This document shows positions 27,001 to 39,000 of a DNA stretch of 64,000 nt, piece by piece (the first letter of the stretch is position 1; each line of letters begins with the position of its first letter). Source of the DNA: Rachycentron canadum (taxonomy: Eukaryota; Chordata; Actinopteri; Carangiformes; Rachycentridae); NCBI GenBank assembly GCA_038496675.1, contig CM076656.1:17943662-18007661 (forward strand), read 5' to 3'. Position numbers and translations under genes: made by a program. The notes beneath the pieces are model-generated. The model ran no database searches. It was not told the DNA's origin and worked only from the letters and a program-made list of their open reading frames with translations.

Positions 27001-30000
27001 TTTTTACCTTTATCCCTCAGAGTACCACAATTGTCCAAAAACAATTACAAACACATTAAAAAGCCATATTGTTGAACTGGGCAACATAATCTTTCACAGA
27101 CATGGCCAGTGTGTTTTTTTCTGGAACAACTGCACATTTTGGAGAATAAAATAGCTCTTTGTTGTAGAGATGTGCTCTATATAAGTTTGATGTGTGAATG
27201 CTGTGATTATTGTTTTAGACAACAATTAAGTGATATGTTGGAAAACACTGGTGGGACATTAAATCAAAAGCAACTTATCCTCTCTGCTCCTCTTACTTTC
27301 TATAACACACACACAACCAGAAGTGACCTGTACCAAAGGAAATGAACTGAACTGTTTAACGGTGAACTTATTGTGCTGCCAATACTGGACATTCCTGTGT
27401 GCAGCACAAGACAGTCTATTTTTATTTTATCTGAGTGTAAAAGTCAGTAAATGGTCAGATGGAGTAGTTGGACATGAAAAACATTAAAATCACTGGAGTC
27501 TGTCCTATTTTGTATCTGTAACAAATTTATGACAAATTCGCACATTCGCACTATTACACAGTATTTATTTTTTGGTATCATACTGACAGTGACATTATGA
27601 ACAGAAATCGATATCTGTCTATGAATAGCGAAAAAAAGCACAGCTGATTATTGATAATGAAAATAAAAGAATTGTGGTCAGTCAAAATATTATAAAGTAG
27701 GACAGCGTAAAAATCAACCCTTCAGGAAATCTTTTATGTATTTTTTCAGTTAAGATTACAGCTATTTTGATGACTCATTTTTATGTTTACATATTTATTA
27801 TAGCTTAGTGATCTTAAGTCTGTAGTGCCTGGACGTAGTTAGTGTGGCTTAGATGTCAATTGGCAGCAGTTGCAATAGCAGAAAGGCTGCACTACCACAA
27901 ATACACTCAAACCCCCCCCCCCCAGAAACGTAACTTATTCAGCACAGTAAACCCTGGCAGATGCTTTTCACTGCCAGCTATGCATACCAGAATGAGTGAG
28001 TGAGTTCCTACAACTGGCAATTGTCTGGCTGTGGAGAAATTTGTTTGTGCTATGGCAAAAAAAAGCCAATATTTCTGCATGGAGATAACACACTGAAAAG
28101 CCAGGATATTACACATATTTTCAGTTGTAAAGGCATAGTAAATATTCATGAAGCAAAAACGTCTCAGTTATGAGTGTCAATGGACACTCTAAGCCCTGAC
28201 AACTTCTTGTACTTACTAAATAAAATTGTTACCTGGTAAAAATCAGATTCATAATTCCATTCTTCACCTTTGTGTGCTTTCACTGTTTCCTCCTTCATCT
28301 CCATTGTGCTCTGAACATTGGGCATTCCTTCATCTCCCTGCTGTTGTTTCTGTACTGCAGCAGCAGTGGCCTGAAGGATAGAGATGCCAAATCTCTGGGC
28401 CAACAGCCAAATAATGTCTGAGAAAGTAGCTCACCCATGAGGTGTCCTTAAGCTGCAAAGTCCGCAGCAAGGACTAGAAATGCACTTGTGTTTAAGTGAG
28501 TTGGTATTGTCACATTTCTGTTCATTCATACAAGCTGTATGTTCCAAAAGGCCAAGGATTATGGCAAATGAAGGCCTGCATGTGGCTGTAAAGGTTACAA
28601 GTTCAGCTTTGAACCACTCGTCTTCGTTACTTGAGGCTTCATGTCCCTTTTTCTTTTGTCCTTGCTGTTAAAAACCTTACTCCACAACCATCTGTTTGGT
28701 TGTCACTGAAATTCACTCACTTGCATTGTGTTTTTCAGGCTTAAACACGGGAAATATTCTGGGTTAAGTGGAAGAGTAAATTCCTCAGCCAAGGACGCAG
28801 TGTCACCAACCAGGTGCTCACTGCAGCAATTGTAGGGCACTGGCATTGAGTATAAGAGGATGCTAATTTGTGTTATACCTAAGTCATAAATAAATGCAGA
28901 CATTATATATCATACCTACATCATACCATAAAAATACAGCTAGTGACAGTTTTAACTGATAGATTTTTAATAGTTTCACACAAATAGGGATGATGAACCA
29001 TGCTATTCATGCTGAGCCGAATCAAATGCCAAAAACCAGGGTCAGACATCGCAATTTACCTTAAGTTTAAACATGTGACTTGAAGATGGCTCTGGAGAAC
29101 GGTTTCGCACTAATCATGGTAGAAATGCCACATGATTGGTATTACTATTTAAAATGTAATCATCACTATAACTGTTTATTAGAGTGGTTAATTACTCTGG
29201 TTAATCTAACTTACTTCAGGTTGTGTGCAACCAGCAACAGTTTCCTCCACACATGTGCAGCAAGTGACGTGGGCTTGTTTTGTGTCAATCAAACTCCTCC
29301 AAAGGTTTTTCAGCCTTCGAATGCCTTTTTTTTTTTTTTTTGTTACACCAAAGTTAGAATATAACTGGGTTTGATAAATACAAATAAACAGGCTAAAAAG
29401 GCTATTGACACCTTTTACAATGCAAGATGAGTTTGACTTTCTGGTCCGAGCAATGTCATCACATGCTCACAGAGAAGACGCACACATACGCAGGAGACTG
29501 AGCTGGCAGCTGCTAGCCACACAGCCTCTGCATGAGACGCTGCAGTCAGTGGTTGTGTGTTTTTAAAACTTACAGCTTGCAGCTCACTCTGTCATCCCCG
29601 AGCGCAGTGTAGCTGCAGTGTTTCTGGTTTAACAGAACTGTGCTAAGCAGGTGTGTTTACCATGTCAGTGCTCTGAAAGAATTAATAATAATAATAATAA
29701 TAATAATAATTTTACATTGCTATTTTCTTCTTTACAGAGTGAGCATGCAGCAGGCAAACCCAGTAATGCCCCTCATCTGTAACATAGATGTGTTGGCAGT
29801 GTTATTATTCATCACATCACATAGTGAAGGGATTTTTGGTTGTGTTTTTAGTCCATTTCAACAATACTGTGATAAAACTGATAATTGTGATCAATTTGGT
29901 CCTAAATTGTGATAGTAAATTTTGATGTCTTCAAAGTTGCCTAATGGTGGTGGTTGTTGCTACAGCTTCATGGCCAGCAGGCTACATCACATTAACTCAT

Positions 30001-33000
30001 ATCACAGCTAATTAGAGGTACAGCCGCTGGGGTGAGAAGGATATGTAGCTAGCTACTAAACTGGGTCCAACACAAGCTTAATATACATAGACTTACATAC
30101 ATAAATCCTTTCATTGATCTTCCTACGTTGTATGAATATTCAAAACACATACAGGTCTCCACGGTGCAGGAACAGTTGTGGTAAAACCAGGTTAGTCCAT
30201 ATGGCGCGTGCAAGCTGAATCACACTGAGATCAAGGGGAGCCAGTGGTGAGGACAGATTGTGGTGCAGTGAGTGTGAGGGAGCGGAGCTGTTTTCAGAAT
30301 CATGTCAGTGGTTTCTTGATCATCGGCCTACTGTTTGGAGCTGTGGAGCCTGCCAGTATGTCCAGCAAGAGGACCAACGGGCAACATGCTCCCTCCCACC
30401 CCCCCAACAAGTGATGAAAAATGAGGGCAGTCATCATGATGGTCAAAATCCAGCATATAAAACTGTCAATACAATTTGACAGTGGGGATAAATTCACAAT
30501 CAAAATAGTTTACATTTACATACAAAAATATTCTGGAAAATTACAAACCTCTCCAGGGTAACACAATAGCATTCAGGTGATAGTGAACATGCTTATTCAG
30601 CAAAGCTAAATTTAGCTTTAGCTGCTGTTCCAACTCACTACATCTGCCTTACTACTTCCATCAGGGTGCAGTACTTCCCTGTGGCCCACAAAAGAAGTTT
30701 CAGTGAAGGGTTAAAAGAGAGTGGTGAAAATCATCAGCGATGCCGGGCCACCAGCAGACTCTGCATTAGATGACGGCTGTTTGGACTGCACTGCAGTCTG
30801 CCAGTGCAGGAGATGAGGCTGGTGGACTGGATGTGTGCTGCTGGCTGTAGTCAGGCTCAATGAGGGTCTGTAGTCAACAACATTTGGAAAAAGCCTGGCA
30901 GGCATGCTACACTGGGACAGCAAGAGTCACTGTTAACTCCACTAACTGTTACTCTCCCCTATTGACAAAGTGTTGGATAATGCCAACGTGTCCCTGCTGT
31001 GACTGAGAGGTTTACACATAACACAACAATCACAGTGGTAATCAAAGGCTCTGAAGCAAAGAGGCTGGATGGGGTGAGGAGTTATACATCAGGATCAGAC
31101 AAAGGCTTTGGCAGTAATCTCCGCTCCCAAATCCCACTTACATTTGCAGCTAGTCCACCACTGCAGCAAGATTGATGCATTAATTTACAGTTGTGAGGAC
31201 CTATACATGGTATATGAAGTCTGTGTCAAATTTAAATTGTGTGTTAAAAATACTTCCAACAAACATTTAATAAAAGTGCTAAAAAAAAAACCTGAAATGG
31301 CACATTGACAATGCCTCAATTTGAAGTCCACAGAGATTCTTGAGTATGTGTGGAGACTGACTGCTGATCATCTCCAGAGTACCTGTGCTAGGAGAGAGCC
31401 ATTTATAACAACCCACCAGAGGCAGTTTATTGCTTGTATTTCACTATTTGGGAGGAAACTGAATTGCACACTTATCTTCTGTGGGTCACTCACAAGGTTA
31501 GTCTGCTCAGGGATTATTTTGTGTGAGTGTGTGTGCAGTCTGAACACACTTATGCTGTATATATACACTAGGGCTGCACAAATAATCAAAAACACAACAT
31601 GTTTATATATTATTATTATTAAATATCTGCCACAATAATCGCAATTTCATGCAGCCTTTATATATACACTGTCTATAGACAGATGTTGCATTCAAAGAGA
31701 CCCTTTCACTTTTTTTTTTAAACATTTTGTCCTGTTGCAGCCTTTTGCTAAAATTGTTCAGAATATTTTTTTTTCCTCAATCTACACCTCATATAGATTA
31801 GAAAAATATATATACACATGTTAATGTGCTTTGTTAATGTGCAATAAAATAAAAGTCAAGAAATAGTTCACAAATATAATAGGTAAGAATATTACTCACA
31901 GTACAGTGTATTCTCTCTCTAGAGTAAAACTTTTTCTTCACTTTCCCCATTTCCTTTCTATAGTCACCCTTTCCCCATGTTTCTCAGCTCGTCTCCATAC
32001 ATCCAGTACACACACATCTACACAGGCAGACACAGGCACCAGTGTCTCCAGGCTCCACTGTTCAACACAGGCCTCTTTCATACCACGGTCAGGCAAACAG
32101 CTCGAACACTGCAGGTGCTCTACATGGGTTGGGTCAAAGGGGCCATTTGGAAAGGATATTTTAGTTGTTGTTTTTGCTCTGCTGATTCATAAACATTTCC
32201 AACACCAGGGGAGAGTGAAATGTTGTGAGAATGCACTTCTGTCAAAGCTATGTTGGGCTTAGAGAGGTCTACCATCCAGCTAGAAATAAACAAAAAAGAG
32301 AAAACAGAAATGTTAAAAATTCAGAATAACGATGTGGCTCAGCAGGGTAGGCATGGCCTGTAAGTCTGAATCCTGTGTACAGTATGTTCATTCATATTTG
32401 ATGAAAGCCCTGGCTTTCTGCCAATCCACAGAGGGGAGCAACATCAGTAACATGGCTTTGGGGCTTTACCTCTTGCTTAAGTCTGTATTTAAAAACTAGC
32501 AGTGTTCAGGTTTCTCCTGCAACATTAGTGTTAGGCACATGGTATACTGGTAACAAAGCCGCTTGTATGAATCACACCCATTAAGATAAGGAGGCCAGTA
32601 AAGCTGTGATTGGATGCGACAAGGAGGTCATGGGGTATAAGGGATTCCCAGTCAAGGTTTCACAGCTGTATCAGAAAAATGACACACATGCACGTATTCA
32701 AACAGAGAGGAGTTGAGTGGGTCACGCACATGAAAAAAATGCACACATTCAGACAGATGAATTGGGAACAGCATCATGATCATGTAAGTCTCCCACAGTG
32801 CCCAGAAAAAATAGAGAAATATATTTGGATTCCATTTCCAAAGGAATCAAAGCACTTAAAAAGCTCCAGATGGCTCTCTTTTTTTCATAATATTAAAAAT
32901 CTGGACATAATACACACAAACACACGCTATGTAGCACCATCACTCTCCTTTTCTCTGCCTTTATTCTGTTGCCCTTCTGAATCCAGAAACGTCTTCTCTG

Positions 33001-36000
33001 CCTTGCTCTTATTTTCCCTCTCTGGAGAACAGCACAACCTTTAAAGTGCTTGTCTCCTTATTGAAACAAGACAACAACATCCAGATCTCTGGTTTAGGTT
33101 TACTTAGTAGAGTCCCTTGAGATCCTTTGAAACTATTAGCAGATGGTCGAGGACTGTGTACTGGCATATCTGGCTTGGTCGCCCACTGGGTTAACTCCTA
33201 TCATTGCATGAACAGTATTTATTGTGCATATTTTCAGAGGGAAGCAAAGACACAGCGCTAGCTGACATCCCCTAAAATGCCGAGAATAGTGGGATCCGGG
33301 CTGGGATTCGACCCCCAAGAGGGGAGTTAGCATCTGACAGTGTCAGACACTGACAGCTAGCCTGCTGCTGCGAGCGGAGAAGTAGCAGTGTTGTGGCTGA
33401 AGCTTTGTGACCTTGGTTACTTCTGTGGGGCCCTCCAGGCATGTCAGTGGCAGCCCGGTGTTCCTGTGAAACTAGACTTGCTACTGCAGCTCAGTGACAA
33501 GCTCAACCGGCTTTGGCCTGGATATATAAAGACTTAAGAATAAGTACAAAGGCCGTATCGTGACAATACACCCAACACAGCAAACGTATGCACACCTTTA
33601 CCAGTGCACACACAATATCCTTTAGTTGATCTTCAGTACTCATGACTTGTTTTTATTGAAACATGATACACTGCCACTTTTCGTTTCACATCCTACCCAG
33701 CTTCCTCTTCATCTGGTTTTGTGCAGAAATTAGTGATATCTTGAACAACCAAGATAAAATCACTTATTTACTAATCACTTCATTAATCTGCACCGGAAAC
33801 GGGTTAATGTAAATAATCTCACCCTGTGGGCAAACTTATTTGCATGTTTTAGGAAAAAGGGTTTAAGACTCTGTAATGAACTAAATTACTAATTAAGATA
33901 GGGATTTTTCTTCCTGTGCAATGCAAGTGGGAACAGTTTCCTAAAGGTGTGGTGGAAAGGATCAGAATTAAACATGTCAACTAATCAAATGTATCTAAAC
34001 TGGTTGCGCTCTGCACTGCCATAAAGCTAGGTAATAGGTGAAAGTCATGCAGGTGTGATACCTCACACAACTTAAATTTATGCGCCATGTGTATATGCAT
34101 GTCTCACAGTATATCACAGACTTCAAATCTAGATTCTCTTGTTGCTAGAACTGTTGATCATTCTTGAAATTGAATGACTCTGGTGTGTAACTAGTATGCC
34201 ACAAAAAAGAGTTAAATTAATCAAATCTCCTAAACCAGGTGATATTCTCTTTTATAATAATAACATAGGAGCACAATTCCTTTCTAAAACCTTTGATTTG
34301 GTCAATATTAATAACACTTTACTGTCTGTGTTGTCCAGCAGGGAGTCTCCCTATTATCTGCCTCTCAAAAGGTCTGGACACATCAAGCAGGTCAGTGAAA
34401 AAAAAATGCTTAAGTGTACTGGTGTATCCATGGTGTATTTCCAGGTTCTCACCTTTGCACACATTTAGACATCAAAGTATCATGTCTCTTTTGTTTTTGG
34501 AATACTGACTCATTTGTTTTTATAATGCTAGCTGCATTGTTAAGCACGTTAGATCAATCAAAAGTCATGCTCCCTAGCCTCAAAACTTACATATTTAGCA
34601 TGAATGTGCATCTCCTATTAATCTTCCAGTGCATCTTTGGCTTGTGTTTCATAAATCACTGTCAATGTCACTTAGACTTTAGATCATAAACAAACACTGA
34701 CTATATTCGCACTGCAAATTGGAAATTTAAAGTCTCCTTACTGTCGCCTAGACAGCCTCTTCACAGCTAAATGTACCATTTTCACAGACTTGAACAAATA
34801 ACTGTCCCGTGGTTGTCTCTGTGCAGAAATGAATCTGTGAAATTATTTACACACTCACCCTATCTTTAGTGTGAATAATGTACTTCAAACTTCCAAGCAC
34901 TGACACAGCTATCAAGACACATGAAATTAGTAGCAAGGGAGCATAACCTTGTTAAAAAATAATGAGCAGATACAGACCATACAGACCAGTCTGCCGTACA
35001 GACTAATATAATATGTAGCACTGTGGAGTGAGCACTGGTCTTCATTTAAAACGAGTATTTGCCAAGGACAGTGACACATAAAAAGCCCATAATAGCACTT
35101 AGTCTTGGGTGCAAAATGGGCCATTTGAGCCACAACCTTCTCTACTTGCAATTTCACAGAAAGAGGCTGTGAATGTTTGATTCAAAACCACAGCTCTCAG
35201 CTTACTGTCAAGACTCTGCATTGACTCAGTATGAAAATGCAGCGTTAAGGGAAGCTGCCCATGCGAGAAATTTGTTAATTAACAGTGTGCCCAACTCAAC
35301 ACTTTCTGAGGTGAATGGAACTCATATCTAAATTGTTACTTACAAAGCTGTCACAGAATGATTATGAGCCATTTTTCTACTTTTCTGACTGACTGAACAT
35401 TTCAGCAGTACTATATAAGCCAACTGAACACTTGCTACGGTGTTAGAAATGTTATATAATATACCAGCCTCGAGTGTACACTTGAATGTGGGATGGAGAG
35501 CAAATGGATGTGAATGATGGGATGGCAGCTAGTTTGACTACCTGCCAACACATGGTTTACTGATATTTTTACATATGTTTATTAAAAGTGAGTTTAGCTT
35601 TATTTTAAGATAATTTTTGTTATCAACTTTTAGAAGAATTGCATCACGTCCTCCTCATCATCCTCAATCCCTCATATACTGCCAAGTCTACCACCACCAC
35701 AGTCAGTAGTTTCCCACATTTCTTAGAAATGTATGGTGATAACTTTAACGGGAGTAGGAAGGTTTTCTCATGAGAAAAAAAAGGTGAGAACAATAACACT
35801 TCTGGAAAACATGGATTGTGGCTACTGTTGATAAAAAGGTGTCTCTGTTTCTTCTATTTATTTCTGTTTAACAGTTGAGTGTCACTCCAATATGGTAAGT
35901 TTCGAAAAAAACCCATTTGAGTTACTGACATCATGCAACTACATGGACTGGAAACAATGGATTGGACAGCATCATCATCATCAGCGCCATAAATCACTCA

Positions 36001-39000
36001 AAGAAAATTAGACAGAACTTCACAGTGTATTATCAGCAACTAGAAAAGTGATTTTCTTTATCGCACACTCCACATTTAATCTGCATTTAAACAAAAGCAG
36101 GGTGTGAAACATTAGCTGCCAACACTACGAGGTGACGTTGATGTACAATTTGTCTTCTTGTTCTGTGCACAGTTGTGAGACCAAAATACTCTAAATTGCT
36201 CTTCAGCCAAGCTAGCTGATGGAACGAAAGCACCAGGGAGCCAATAACATAAAGCAGCTGACCTAAACACAGGGAGGCACCATAACTCTATCCTACACTT
36301 CAGTAGCTCAGTCACTGGACTCTGTTAGGGCAAAATTATGCTCCTTAATTTAATTGTCTCACCATATTCTGTGTAATTCTTTTTAGAGTACCATATGAAC
36401 TGAAGAAAAAAAAAAAGGTAATGCAAGCATATGTACATATTAGCCTGCATAATGATGCAAGATACTGTATCTATATAGTGCGTATAATAATATTAATGAT
36501 ACACAGGTTTGACATTGTTTTTCTTAACTCACTAAGCTGTTTACATACGACACTTTAAACATAAGCTCTAACATCAGGTTTATGGCATACAGTAAAGTGC
36601 CAGCATGAACTTGTGAACAGGGAGTGATATGGTTCGAAGGCCCTGATGGCGTGTTTCATGTCTGCAGAGAGCAGAGAATCGACACCAGCTGACATGTTGC
36701 AGTTATGATTGGCATAGTGCTGGAGTCATGAGGTCTGGGGGACACACGGGGCGAGCATGTGGGGAAATAACAGGAAGACACAGTAGTTTGCTCCATCAAG
36801 AGCTGTCACTCTGAGACAGTACAACTTCTGTATCTGACTGACATCTCAGCTATAATTATCATACACAACTTAGATGTTTGCAGGTGATATTAATATAGAA
36901 GACTGCTAACACTTCTCTGTCACATGTGTGGTTGCCCTGATAAGCTGATAAATAGTTTGGTTTACCTTTGCCTTTTTGTGATTACGCAATATCAGATCAA
37001 TGTACATGACTGAAGTTACTCCTTGACAACAGCCACATTACAGCAACCTGTAAAATCTCAAGACATTTTATTGTCTGTGGAGCTTAATTTGTTTGCTTAA
37101 GTTTTTGTAAGAAAGTTTTTTATTTGAAATGATTCATGAGTTGCCCTGTACAGTGGCTCACTGGGTTCCAATGGCAGGTTAGTTTCCAATGATAGTTTTG
37201 TAATAGCCTGATATTTTTTTACTGATAAAACTGTGATTGAATACTTACAATGATTCAATGATTAAATGGAAGGTGACTAAATATAGAATTGAATATTACT
37301 TGTGGAAGTATTACTGCCATTAAAAGCTCAAGCCACCATTCTGGTGATAATCCCCAGGGTAAGTGACTCTTTGTTTCAAAAGAAAGACACTGCTGTCTGT
37401 AAGGCATCTGGTGGTGATAAAGGATTATATTGCTTTGATAAACAACATGATTACTACGGCAAGCTAATGGACAGAAAATCTGCCCATGGATTAAATATGC
37501 CCATACGCCTAGAGCAGCAAAAATGCCACTTTGAGACAATAAATCCTTTTTTTCATTAAAACTGTTAACAGAGGACACTGACCGCAATACCTGGATTGCA
37601 GCTGTTACAACACCTTATTCTCATTGCTGACAAGAAGAGTGGAGAGTGGAGACTTCTTGTTCTTAACAGACTGAGTGAGCAATATAAAGGAGATAATCGT
37701 ATCACAAATCATTTTTGAGCCAGTATAGGGTGATTCATGAAACATTCAAAGAAAGGGGCAGTATTATTCTATCATAAATAACCTTTTAAAAGAACACTGG
37801 TCCACCATTGCTGCATATTTGATCACTTAGAGCAAAATCACAGCAAGAGATAAAACATCATTCAGGCTAAAGATTATTTAGAGCTGAAAGGATTAATTGA
37901 TTAGTTGGCTGATAGCCAATCAATAGTTATTCTGCTGGTAAACGATCAGGCAGTAGTTGAAGTTTCAGGCAAAATCACCAATCATTCCTCATTTTGTCAA
38001 TATTGGAGATGCTTCTCTTTGTCTTATATGATTAAATGAAACTGAATATGTTTTGAGCTGGCATTGGAGGAAAAAACAAGGCGTGTTGATGGCATCATCT
38101 TGACCTTTAGTCAATTGCGATGGGCATTTTAAAGCTAGACCAAACAAATCAATTAACGATGATGGTCGTTTGCAGCTCAAAATGAAAATGTTAGTGCTGT
38201 CACCTTATCAGATGATAGTTTGAAGATCTCTTTGTCTTGTGCGATTAAATGAAGTTGAATATCATTCGATTTTATGGTGACATTAAACTAAGAATAAGCC
38301 CATTTGATTTGATCTTGAGCTTCGGTTTATTGTGATGAACATTCCTCTCGTCGTACATCCATTTTAAAGCTGGACAAACCGATTAATCGATTAAAATAAT
38401 TGACATTTCCGTCGATGATCATGGTCATCTGCAGCTCCAAGGAAAATAACGTCAACGCGAGCGATGTCACGTTGTCAGCTCGTAGATTGAAAGGAAAAAT
38501 AAATCGGCGTTTACAACAAAGACGAAGTGACAAGTGGAGGAGGAAAGTGGATTCAAACACCAGGTAAACAATGCAAAGCAAAAATTGTTGTATTAGTTAA
38601 TAGTTGGGGATACAGATAATCGTTTGAGGTAAAAAAAAAACAAAACAAAACAAAAAAAAAAAACCCATAACGTTAAATAGTGAACTATTCAAACGTTCAT
38701 AACGTTTTTAACGTATTCTGCCGTTACTGCGTATTCGATGCCAACCGTTAAAAAGCCTCAAAAATAGCGCAGCTAGCAACTGGAGTAGCAAACGTCCCCG
38801 TAAACCACAAAGAGCGATGAAACATCATTCAACCAAATGAATGTACCGTAAATCTGCTGTTGTCATGTCGCTACACGGGGTGGTGGGGGTGAGGGGGGGT
38901 GGNNNNNNNNNNNNNNNNNNNNNNNNNNNNNNNNNNNNNNNNNNNNNNNNNNNNNNNNNNNNNNNNNNNNNNNNNNNNNNNNNNNNNNNNNNNNNNNNNN

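Noticed and set aside
32610..33044. 144-codon open frame on the + strand
   Set aside because: It has no family resemblance, splice context or protein-like conservation that I can see. Chance in a 13.7-kb intron.
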